This document shows positions 1 to 6,406 of a stretch of 7,565 nt of DNA, one piece after another (position 1 is the first letter of the stretch; the number at the start of each line of letters is the position of its first letter). A model generated the notes under the pieces. The model made no database searches. It saw only the letters and a list, made by a program, of their open reading frames with translations, and was not told the origin of the DNA. The position numbers were made by a program, and so were the translations under genes. This stretch comes from Deltaproteobacteria bacterium RIFOXYA12_FULL_61_11 (GTDB taxonomy: Bacteria > Bdellovibrionota_F > JAHFAK01 > YA12-FULL-61-11): assembly GCA_001799195.1 (NCBI GenBank), contig MGSU01000211.1, positions 1 through 7,565 of the forward strand, in the 5' to 3' direction.

Positions 1-1
1 C

Positions 2-1267
<1,266 letters not shown>

Positions 1268-1273
1268 GAGGGA

Positions 1274-1570
1274 TCAGGTCGTCTCGTCGCTGAACCACTC
1301 CAACAGCACCTTGACGACCTTCATGGCCTGGTCCTTGGAGGAGATGGTGAACTTCGAGTGCCGGGAGAAGGAACCGCTGCGTTTCTGGTAGCGGTCGATG
1401 CGCACCTTGGGCGAACCATACTCCCCGCTGCGCTTGTCCAACTCCTGGATCATAAACATGATTGTGGTCCACTGGCCCCTGGTCAGGATTTCCTTCCGGA
1501 GTTCCTTGACCACGAGCTTCCCCTCTTCGTCGGTCCATTCCGCGGTGATCTCGTCGATGGTTTCAGCCAT
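1274..1570 (-). CDS. Conserved-looking small protein of unknown function, second gene of the ACBP operon
   Basis: I do not recognise this 98-aa protein. It is acidic at the N-terminus (EITAEWTDEEGK), has no signal peptide, membrane segment or Cys, and is therefore probably cytosolic. The pattern is alternating strand-like stretches (about 8-28, 50-75) around a hydrophobic helix-like segment (TTIMFMIQEL, 35-44), ending in a probable amphipathic helix (SSKDQAMKVVKVLLEWF, 78-94). Strands followed by a final helix loosely recall PC4-like nucleic-acid-binding proteins, but I see no diagnostic motif and do not claim that. The ATG lies one base after the ACBP stop codon, with AAGGG upstream inside the ACBP gene, so co-transcription and probably coupled translation are expected. 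It is convergent with clpA at a 6-base distance. Confidence 0.8.
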   Translation of the reverse strand: MAETIDEITAEWTDEEGKLVVKELRKEILTRGQWTTIMFMIQELDKRSGEYGSPKVRIDRYQKRSGSFSRHSKFTISSKDQAMKVVKVLLEWFSDETT

Positions 1571-1571
1571 G

Positions 1572-1829
1572 TCAACCCTTGAGCTTGTCGATCTTTGCGA
1601 TGTACTGTTGCATGGCGGTCTCGCGGGTCATGCCCTTGAGTCCGGCCCAGGCATCGTATTTGGCGCGCTTGACGAAGTCCATCATGCCCGGCCGATCGCC
1701 GCCAGCGTCGCCGCTGGAACCCTGCTTGTACAGGGCGTAGAGTTCGAGCAGGTCCTCATTCGAGGGGCGCTCGGGCAGGTTGGGTGCATCCGCGGCCGCC
1801 TGCTGGAAACGGGTCTCGAGCTCGCTCAT
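1572..1829 (-). CDS. Acyl-CoA-binding protein (ACBP)
   Basis: This is a small cytosolic protein that binds medium- to long-chain acyl-CoA esters and buffers or delivers them to lipid-metabolic enzymes. Its 85 aa match the usual ACBP length of about 85-90 and the four-helix bundle. The family hallmarks are clear: FQQAAADAPNLP in helix 1, LLELYALYKQ in helix 2, the RPGMMDFVKRAKYDAW stretch with the conserved Lys, Tyr and Trp that contact CoA, then LKGMTRETAMQQYIAKIDKL in helices 3-4. An in-frame upstream extension exists, but the ATG at 1829 was chosen because AAGGAGG lies 7 bases before it and the ACBP fold starts there. It is the first gene of a two-gene unit with the 98-aa protein. ACBP is sporadic in bacteria, occurring in some delta- and gamma-proteobacterial lineages. 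Confidence 0.95.
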   Translation of the reverse strand: MSELETRFQQAAADAPNLPERPSNEDLLELYALYKQGSSGDAGGDRPGMMDFVKRAKYDAWAGLKGMTRETAMQQYIAKIDKLKG

Positions 1830-1874
1830 GGGATTCCCTCCTTCTCTTTGATACCTGGGATCACGCACCGGAAG

Positions 1875-1903
1875 GTTATGCCCTGCCCGGGAGGGGATGT
1901 CAA
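1875..1903 (-). promoter_or_regulatory. Sigma70-type promoter of the ACBP operon
   Basis: Reading the minus strand, a perfect -35 TTGACA (1903-1898) is followed by a 17-base GC-rich spacer and the -10 hexamer CATAAC (1880-1875, four of six consensus bases). Transcription would start near 1868, giving a leader of about 38 bases that contains the AAGGAGG site at 1843-1837. The -35 box overlaps the TGA stop codon of the upstream 143-aa gene (1902-1900). Confidence 0.65.
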
Positions 1904-2331
1904 AAGCAAAGAGGGCGATCGTCGGGAGCGAGTTGGAGCCAGGCGCGCAAACAGCAGGGTCCAGGGAGGAACACGACCGGGGTTCGGCCAGGGGCTTCAA
2001 GGACTACTCGATGCCCCTTGAGGAAAATGGACCCTGTCATGCCCTGCTCGCGGTTGAACCAGCGCGAGAAGGTGCTGACCACCGCGTGTTTGAAAGCCAT
2101 GAAATCCGCGGTCGTGATGATGCGGCAGCGCAAACGTAGGTAGCGCGCCTCCACGAAGAACCCCAGCACCAGCACCCGATGGCGTTGGCTTGCCCGACGC
2201 AGGAGGCCGCGCAGGAACCACTCGCTGCCCCCGTCGCACAGAGACGGCGCGTCGCTGCGCCTGACCCAGGTATACTCCACGGACATCCCCGGCTCCAGGT
2301 GCGGGGTTTTTCGATTGGTGGTACTCGGCAT
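1900..2331 (-). CDS. Degenerate IS200/REP-associated (Y1, HUH) transposase-like protein lacking the catalytic residues
   Basis: The 143-aa product carries the scaffold of the transposase IS200-like (Y1_Tnp) domain found in REP-associated tyrosine transposases, which nick single-stranded DNA hairpins. Visible pieces in order: EYTWVRR (19-25), corresponding to the family's YHV..R strand; a helix, then RHRVLVLGFFV (50-60); and the helix with SRWFNREQGMTGSIF (89-103), corresponding to the usual Y..YFNRRHGRTGHLF. The expected HxH metal site (MPNHxHLL) reads VEARYLRLR (60-68), so both His are lost. The expected catalytic Tyr is Phe88. Similarity ends near residue 112, and the family's following ...YIHLNPVRAG segment is missing. 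AGGAGG lies five bases before the ATG, so it looks translated. It could be a domesticated DNA-binding protein or a decaying gene. The family assignment comes from pattern matching only. Confidence 0.65.
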   Translation of the reverse strand: MPSTTNRKTPHLEPGMSVEYTWVRRSDAPSLCDGGSEWFLRGLLRRASQRHRVLVLGFFVEARYLRLRCRIITTADFMAFKHAVVSTFSRWFNREQGMTGSIFLKGHRVVLEAPGRTPVVFLPGPCCLRAWLQLAPDDRPLCF

Positions 2332-2336
2332 GAGGT

Positions 2337-2342
2337 CCTCCT
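2337..2342 (-). promoter_or_regulatory. Strong ribosome binding site of the transposase-like gene
   Basis: AGGAGG on the minus strand lies five bases before the ATG at 2331. It fixes the start of the 143-aa gene and argues that this degenerate-looking protein is still translated. Confidence 0.8.
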
Positions 2343-2446
2343 GGAAAAGCCGGGATGGCGTTCATAATCCGGCGTCACGGCCTATGAAAGGATCGTGCCA
2401 GCATAACCCATGAGAACAAATGATTTTGAACACCAAGTACCACCCC

Positions 2447-2476
2447 TCTTCGGTTTCCCGATTCGGAAACCCGAGG
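2447..2476. repeat. Imperfect palindrome / hairpin of REP-like size
   Basis: GGTTTCC (2452-2458) and GGAAACC (2465-2471) form a perfect 7-bp stem around a 6-base loop. After one C-C mismatch the stem continues with TCTT against GAGG (two Watson-Crick and two wobble pairs). No T-run follows on either strand, so it is not an intrinsic terminator. It lies about 115 bases upstream of the transposase-like gene and about 60 bases upstream of the predicted patatin promoter. Its size suits a REP-type hairpin or an operator, but only one copy is present in the window. Confidence 0.45.
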
Positions 2477-2533
2477 CACAATCCTCCAAGGAACCGGGTA
2501 CCTCATCGATAGCAGTAGGATAGACCATCAGCG

Positions 2534-2562
2534 TTGCCATCCTCGCGAGGGTGCCGTACAGT
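2534..2562 (+). promoter_or_regulatory. Candidate sigma70-type promoter of the patatin gene
   Basis: TTGCCA (2534-2539, five of six consensus) and TACAGT (2557-2562, four of six, with the key T, A and final T) are separated by exactly 17 bases. Transcription would start near 2569, giving a leader of about 29 bases before the ATG at 2598. The spacer contains a palindrome that is listed separately. Confidence 0.5.
2538..2553. promoter_or_regulatory. Candidate operator palindrome in the patatin promoter spacer
   Basis: CCTCGCGAGG (2541-2550) is a perfect 10-bp palindrome. It extends to a 16-bp inverted repeat, CATCCTCGCGAGGGTG, broken by a single T/G pair. It fills most of the space between the -35 and -10 boxes and touches the -35, the position where a dimeric repressor would block RNA polymerase. 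No regulator gene is present in the window, so the binding protein is unknown. Confidence 0.35.
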
Positions 2563-2597
2563 GCGACCCTTGTCTGAACACCCCGGAACCGACAATC

Positions 2598-4058
2598 ATG
2601 CAAGCTCTGCCTCGAAGACGGCTCCAACGCGCTCTCGCCTCTGCGGCGACCTACGAAGAATGGAGGACTGCCGCCGAAGCCCTGGACCGATCCGAGGGTC
2701 TTTGGGCCTGGCGGAGCGAAGACCCTTCACCTTACTACGATCATATACTGCTCCGGAGACAACTCGAGCAACTGCGCGAACTGCGCCAATCCGGAGTTGT
2801 GAGCCCCCTGATCTCGCTCTTGCAGGAAAGCTTGTACCGCCACCTCTCCGACCTCGGAACCCAGGAACTCTATGGTTCGGCGAGGTCCGGCACCAAGTTC
2901 TTGATCCACGACTACCTTACCGAGGTCGAAACCTCCCTCCAGCACTTGGCCGGGATGCCCGAGAGAAGCTTCCCGAAGAAAGAGAAGCTCAAGGGCTTCC
3001 GTCAGGCCGAGCGGGTCTTCGGCAGACCAGCCCTCATGCTCAGCGGTGGCGGAGCCTTCGGCATCTACCACCTCGGAGTAGTCAAGGCACTGTGGGAACA
3101 GGGATTATTGCCGCGTATCATCTCCGGGTCCAGCATGGGGGCTATTGTCGCGGCCGGGGTCTGTGCCCGCGATGAAACCGAGTTGGCTGCCTTCTTCGCG
3201 CACCCGGAACACCTCTATCGCACCGCCTTCCGTTGGCAACGTCCGAGCAAACTCCTGAGTGAACGCACGCTGTGCGATCAGGACCAGCTCCTGCACCACA
3301 TCGTCAGGAACGTCGGCGATCTGACGTTCCTGGAAGCCTATAAACGCTCCGGACGCATGCTTTCCATCACCGTCTCGCCGAACCGCGCTCGGCAGAAACC
3401 GCGGCTGCTCAATCACATCACCACCCCCGAGTTGACCCTCGCGCACGCCGTCCTGGCCTCGTGCGCCCTACCCGTGCTCTACCCCCCCGTCCGGCTGCAA
3501 CGTCAGACGGTTCAGGGACAGCGGGTACCCTATGCCCCGGACGAGACCTGGATCGATGGGTCGGTCTGCAGCGATCTCCCGAAAATGCGTTTGGCGCGCT
3601 TGGCCAATGTCAACCAGTTCATCGTCAGCCAGGCCAATCCGCATGTGATCCCCTTCATACCTCCGCCAAAACCCCGGCCTCTCGTCCCTCCGGCAAGGCA
3701 GGCCCTGTTCGCGATGGCCAAGGCCAACGCCGTAGAACTCTTGACCTTTGTCCGGCAGACCAGCCAGGGGCTGTTCTGGCCTCCGGTGCTCGACCACCTC
3801 GTCGCCCTCTTACGGCAAGAATACCTCGGCGACCTGACGATCCACCTACCGTTCAAACCGCTCCTCTACCGGAAACTGCTCTCCAACCCGAGTTTGGAAG
3901 AGGTGCAGCACTACATCCGTCTCGGCGAACAGGCCGTTTGGCCGCACCTCTGCCGCTTGCGCGACCGCACCTTGGTCAGCCGCACTATGCAGGAGATCGT
4001 GGCGACCTTGTCCCAGTCCGGGGCAGACCCTTCGGGAACTTCCGATCAGTCTGCCTGA
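2598..4058 (+). CDS. Patatin-like phospholipase / triacylglycerol lipase with N-terminal DUF3336 region
   Basis: This is a 486-aa Ser-Asp dyad acyl-ester hydrolase related to the yeast Tgl3/4/5 and plant SDP1 lipases. Residues about 15-120 form the DUF3336-like region, from YEEWRTAAEALD (19-30) through ELYGSARSGTKFLIHDYL (90-107). The patatin domain follows, with the oxyanion loop GGGAFG (150-155), nucleophile elbow GSSMG (177-181, Ser179) and catalytic Asp320 in WIDGS (318-322). All catalytic parts are intact, so it should act on glycerolipids, whether stored neutral lipid or membrane phospholipid. No signal peptide is visible; it is probably cytosolic or membrane-associated. The ATG at 2598 is poorly provided with a ribosome binding site, but no better start exists and the conserved region begins right after it. 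It is convergent with the alpha/beta hydrolase at 26 bases. ACBP nearby could take up released acyl groups once they are activated. Confidence 0.9.
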   Translation: MQALPRRRLQRALASAATYEEWRTAAEALDRSEGLWAWRSEDPSPYYDHILLRRQLEQLRELRQSGVVSPLISLLQESLYRHLSDLGTQELYGSARSGTKFLIHDYLTEVETSLQHLAGMPERSFPKKEKLKGFRQAERVFGRPALMLSGGGAFGIYHLGVVKALWEQGLLPRIISGSSMGAIVAAGVCARDETELAAFFAHPEHLYRTAFRWQRPSKLLSERTLCDQDQLLHHIVRNVGDLTFLEAYKRSGRMLSITVSPNRARQKPRLLNHITTPELTLAHAVLASCALPVLYPPVRLQRQTVQGQRVPYAPDETWIDGSVCSDLPKMRLARLANVNQFIVSQANPHVIPFIPPPKPRPLVPPARQALFAMAKANAVELLTFVRQTSQGLFWPPVLDHLVALLRQEYLGDLTIHLPFKPLLYRKLLSNPSLEEVQHYIRLGEQAVWPHLCRLRDRTLVSRTMQEIVATLSQSGADPSGTSDQSA

Positions 4059-4084
4059 GTTTCCTCTGAGGGCATCTCTCTCTT

Positions 4085-4996
4085 TCAGGGTGTAGCGCTG
4101 CGCTCGAGCCAGCGTGCTATCGCTGCGGCAGTCCATGCAGGATCGTCGGCGGTGAGGAAGTGTCCGGCCGTGGGGTGCCAGACGATGGGTACGCCCCATG
4201 CTTCGGCAAGATCCTGGCTGCAGGTTGAGGAGACGAGGCGGTCCTGCCGGCCGGCCAGGAGAAGCACGGGGATTGGGGGTTTTTCCGAGCGCCCCCGGTA
4301 GAGCGCCGCTGCCAAGAGTTGGCGCAAGGCATTGACTCGGGTGACCGGAGCCTCGAGGTGGTAGCCTACCCAGGTCGGCAGCAGGTCGTCATGCAGCTCG
4401 AGGTGGTTGACATTGAGATCGAGGATGAGCTGCTCGCGGGTTGCGGCCTCGTCGCTCGAACCGAGACGGAGGAAGGTCAGGAGATTCGCCAGACGTAAAC
4501 GCCGGAAGAACCAACTGTGCCGGCCGAGGCTCGTGTTGATGAGGACCGCGGCCTCGAAGTCGTCGGGGAACTGCTCAATCCAGCTCGTGGCAATCATGCC
4601 ACCCATGGAGAAACCGATCACCACCCTACGCCCCCGCCGATCGGTGATCCCCGCGGAGGAACGCAGCCTCCTGGCGAACTCGGGAATGCTGAGCGGCGAG
4701 GGTTGGTGCTGCAAGCCGCCCGTGCCCGGATTTTCCAGGGCAAGGACCGTGGAACCGGGTAGAGCGCCGGTGAGCTTTTCGGGAAACTCCCCCCAGTGCC
4801 TGCGCTCGCGGATCAGGCCGGTGATGAGGACGAACTGGATACTCTCCCGAGATGGAGAGGTGGAGAAACCGGGGTCGGTGGCACTGGATGCTTCTCGGGA
4901 GCTCGGCTCGGAGGAGAGTTCGGAAGCCAAGGAAGAAGGGAACCGCACGATGGCAGCGACCAAGCACAGCAGGGATAGGAGGCGAAACGACCGCAT
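4085..4996 (-). CDS. Exported alpha/beta-hydrolase fold protein
   Basis: This 303-aa serine hydrolase has a complete triad: nucleophile Ser130 in GFSMGG (128-133), acid Asp252 in GRQDRLV (249-255) and His279 in AGHF (277-280). The segment LITGLIRERRHWGEFPEKL (57-75) is the oxyanion-side loop typical of a bacterial alpha/beta-hydrolase group of unknown substrate. The N-terminus (MRSFRLLSLLCLVAAIV, ending SLAS about 22-25) looks like a Sec signal peptide. A Ser/Glu-rich linker (25-52) precedes the catalytic domain, so the enzyme probably acts in the periplasm or outside. LLC is not a proper lipobox. The ATG at 4996 is preferred over an upstream TTG because GAGG lies four bases before it and the signal peptide starts there. 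It could be an esterase, lipase or thioesterase; the substrate cannot be read from sequence. It is convergent with the patatin gene. Confidence 0.85.
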   Translation of the reverse strand: MRSFRLLSLLCLVAAIVRFPSSLASELSSEPSSREASSATDPGFSTSPSRESIQFVLITGLIRERRHWGEFPEKLTGALPGSTVLALENPGTGGLQHQPSPLSIPEFARRLRSSAGITDRRGRRVVIGFSMGGMIATSWIEQFPDDFEAAVLINTSLGRHSWFFRRLRLANLLTFLRLGSSDEAATREQLILDLNVNHLELHDDLLPTWVGYHLEAPVTRVNALRQLLAAALYRGRSEKPPIPVLLLAGRQDRLVSSTCSQDLAEAWGVPIVWHPTAGHFLTADDPAWTAAAIARWLERSATP

Positions 4997-5000
4997 GGAA

Positions 5001-5004
5001 CCTC
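5001..5004 (-). promoter_or_regulatory. Ribosome binding site deciding the hydrolase start
   Basis: GAGG on the minus strand lies four bases before the ATG at 4996. The in-frame TTG at 5059 would add 21 residues ahead of an otherwise clean signal peptide, so it is rejected as a start. Confidence 0.55.
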
Positions 5005-5024
5005 GATCAAAGACACCATGGCGC

Positions 5025-5053
5025 GGTGTAGCCCGACTCGGAGGCCGTGGCAA
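5025..5053 (-). promoter_or_regulatory. Possible promoter of the alpha/beta hydrolase gene
   Basis: On the minus strand, TTGCCA (5053-5048, five of six) and TACACC (5030-5025, three of six) are separated by 17 bases. The start would be near 5018 with a leader of about 20 bases. The -10 box is weak. Read-through from the gene ending at 5097 is an equal possibility, because no terminator is visible between the two. Confidence 0.35.
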
Positions 5054-5096
5054 GACCAAGATAGAGGTGTGGGTGCACCGAGAGGGTTTGGTTGGA

Positions 5097-6191
5097 TCAG
5101 CGGGTCAAGGTGTAGAGTCCGTGAATCATGTGCCACTGCGAATCATGGCCACGGCCGTTCGTCAGGATGGCATCTTTATTCAGAGCGCCGAGGACGTGCA
5201 ACACCTCGTCCCGGGGGCCTTGGTACATCGAGGTCTGCACCGAATAGGGTAGCGCCACACCGTAGAACCACTGGTCGATCGGCAAGGTGCCCCCTTCGGA
5301 CCGGTAGGTCTGCCATTGTTGTTGCAGGTGGGGGGTGCTCGTACGGCCGATGATCCCGCCAATGGAGCTCTGGTCGTAGGCCGTGGCCCAGGCTTGGCGC
5401 TGTTGTGCCACATTCGCCACGTTATGGGTGTCCGCCGTGCGGAAGCCGGCGAGGTCGGTGTAGGGCGTGCCGTCGGCCTTGGTGACTTGACCCTCGCGGA
5501 CGTGCTTCACCCAGGCATCGCACTTGGCGTAGGACCAACCCCAACAACTGTAGTGCTCCCCATCGCTGCGCAGGCGTTTAATTTGCCCGTCGGCGACCCC
5601 TGAGGGGAGATTCATGCGCCGCGAGGGATCAATGACGAGATCGTACTTCGTTTGCCATTGGCTGGGGGACATCTCTCCGCCCGCGTTCTTGTAGGCCCGC
5701 CATGCCTCGAATTTCTGCGGTGCTTGTGTCTGCCAGCTCTTGGCCAGACGGGCTTCTTCGAGTGAGCTGTAGTTCTGGTTCCAGCGCTGCTTGGTGACCT
5801 GGCCTGCACCCTCGTCTTTGTAGGTTTCGTAGGCATCCCGCCGTGGGGTTCCCTTGGGACCTATCTCATAGCGTACGTAGCGGCCTTCTTCTCCGAGTTT
5901 GGCCATCTTTTCGCTGAGGGTCTTTTGTTCTTGCTCGGCCTTGAGGGCTCCTTGATAGGCTTGATACCCACGTTCGAAGGTCTTCTTGAAAGGGGTACAC
6001 AGGAAGCCAAAGCGGCGTTGCCACGGTGCAAGGTCGCAACCGGTCTCGCCTTGATGGGCGAGCTTCCAGAAATAGGTGATGCAGGGTTGCGGGATAATGC
6101 CCTCGAAGGTGAGTTCGGCGGCTTGGAGTTGCCCCACGTGCGCGAGCCCGAGCAGCACGACGAGGGCGAGGGCGAAGCCGAAACGGCGCAT
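5097..6191 (-). CDS. Secreted protein of unknown function with a repeated W/Y-x-x-Y-K/R...G...W motif
   Basis: I do not recognise this 364-aa protein. A clear Sec signal peptide (MRRFGFALALVVLLGLAHV, cleavage about 24-25) sends it to the periplasm or beyond. The mature part has five cysteines (37, 52, 65, 216, 224), an odd number that may include two disulphides. Three segments share one pattern: YETYKDEGAG...W at 121-137, WRAYKNAGG...W at 164-179 and WQTYRSEGG...W at 293-308, each with 15-16 residues from the first aromatic to the last Trp. A looser fourth (CDAWVKHVREG) lies at 224-234. Residues 71-107 are Lys/Glu/Gln-rich and probably helical. The ATG at 6191 was chosen over an in-frame TTG at 6233 because AAGGAGG lies five bases upstream and the signal peptide begins there. 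The hydrolase gene lies downstream on the same strand after about 100 bases. Confidence 0.85.
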   Translation of the reverse strand: MRRFGFALALVVLLGLAHVGQLQAAELTFEGIIPQPCITYFWKLAHQGETGCDLAPWQRRFGFLCTPFKKTFERGYQAYQGALKAEQEQKTLSEKMAKLGEEGRYVRYEIGPKGTPRRDAYETYKDEGAGQVTKQRWNQNYSSLEEARLAKSWQTQAPQKFEAWRAYKNAGGEMSPSQWQTKYDLVIDPSRRMNLPSGVADGQIKRLRSDGEHYSCWGWSYAKCDAWVKHVREGQVTKADGTPYTDLAGFRTADTHNVANVAQQRQAWATAYDQSSIGGIIGRTSTPHLQQQWQTYRSEGGTLPIDQWFYGVALPYSVQTSMYQGPRDEVLHVLGALNKDAILTNGRGHDSQWHMIHGLYTLTR

Positions 6192-6196
6192 GGGAG

Positions 6197-6203
6197 CCTC
6201 CTT
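6197..6203 (-). promoter_or_regulatory. Strong ribosome binding site of the secreted repeat protein
   Basis: AAGGAGG on the minus strand lies five bases before the ATG at 6191. It excludes the longer TTG-started version and suggests efficient translation. Confidence 0.8.
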
Positions 6204-6344
6204 GAGGAGTGGGTGGCCAAGCCAGCAAAGCAAACCTCATACCAAGCAATAGTCATATGATTTCAACATACTAAATTGAGCTTACGCCTGATAGTGCAAC
6301 CCTCCTTGCTCGGTCAGAGGCTCTCCGGGTTCTTGGCCTACCGG

Positions 6345-6373
6345 TTGACATCGATACCGATTTCCCTCACCAT
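6345..6373 (+). promoter_or_regulatory. Candidate promoter of the nuclease-like lipoprotein gene
   Basis: A perfect TTGACA (6345-6350) is followed after 17 bases by CACCAT (6368-6373), a poor -10 with three of six consensus bases. The start would be near 6380, about 27 bases before the ATG. The weak -10 suggests low basal activity or need of an activator, or that the true -10 is elsewhere. Confidence 0.4.
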
Positions 6374-6406
6374 GGGACCTCTTGGCATCCTGCCTCGGAG
6401 GAGCGC

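Larger units (their letters stand above)
2332..2597. other. Divergent intergenic region between the transposase-like gene and the patatin gene
   Basis: This 266-base gap separates two divergently transcribed genes. It holds the ribosome binding site of the leftward gene, a hairpin (2447-2476), and a candidate rightward promoter with a palindromic spacer (2534-2562). For the leftward gene I find only a weak promoter candidate, a TATGAA -10-like hexamer with a poor -35. A small minus-strand reading frame here begins with TTG inside the patatin gene and lacks a ribosome binding site, so it is not called. The central part (about 2400-2440) is locally richer in A+T than the flanking genes. Confidence 0.6.
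6192..6406. other. Divergent intergenic region with an AT-rich patch
   Basis: These 215 bases separate the leftward secreted-protein gene from the rightward nuclease-like lipoprotein gene. Roughly 6230-6290 is clearly AT-rich against the GC-rich surroundings and contains an 8-bp palindrome, TCATATGA (6253-6260). The leftward promoter probably lies here. The best pair I find is TTGAAA with TATGAG at a long 19-base spacing, which is too weak to list as a feature. The rightward promoter candidate is at 6345-6373. Confidence 0.5.

Noticed and set aside
1398-2021. Long plus-strand open frame of 207 codons
   Set aside because: It is antisense to ACBP and its partner gene, both of which have family support or strong ribosome binding sites. 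Its translation shows no recognisable domain.
2331-2396. Promoter for the transposase-like gene (TATGAA with TTTCAT at 17 bases, minus strand)
   Set aside because: The -35 matches consensus at only two of six positions; chance occurrence is too likely.
2382-2627. Minus-strand 81-codon frame across the patatin upstream region
   Set aside because: It starts with TTG inside the patatin gene, has no ribosome binding site, and overlaps the candidate promoter and the hairpin.
4054-4091. CCTGA/TCAGG inverted repeat between the convergent patatin and hydrolase genes as a bidirectional terminator
   Set aside because: Only a 5-bp stem with a loop of nearly 30 bases, and no T-run; not a credible intrinsic terminator.
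4997-5059. Longer TTG-started N-terminus of the alpha/beta hydrolase
   Set aside because: It would put 21 Arg/Pro-rich residues ahead of a clean signal peptide, and the ATG at 4996 has its own Shine-Dalgarno.
4407-5252. Plus-strand 281-codon open frame
   Set aside because: It is a shadow of the alpha/beta hydrolase, whose triad and signal peptide are complete on the other strand.
6192-6233. TTG-started extension of the secreted repeat protein
   Set aside because: The extension reads through the AAGGAGG ribosome binding site that clearly serves the ATG at 6191.
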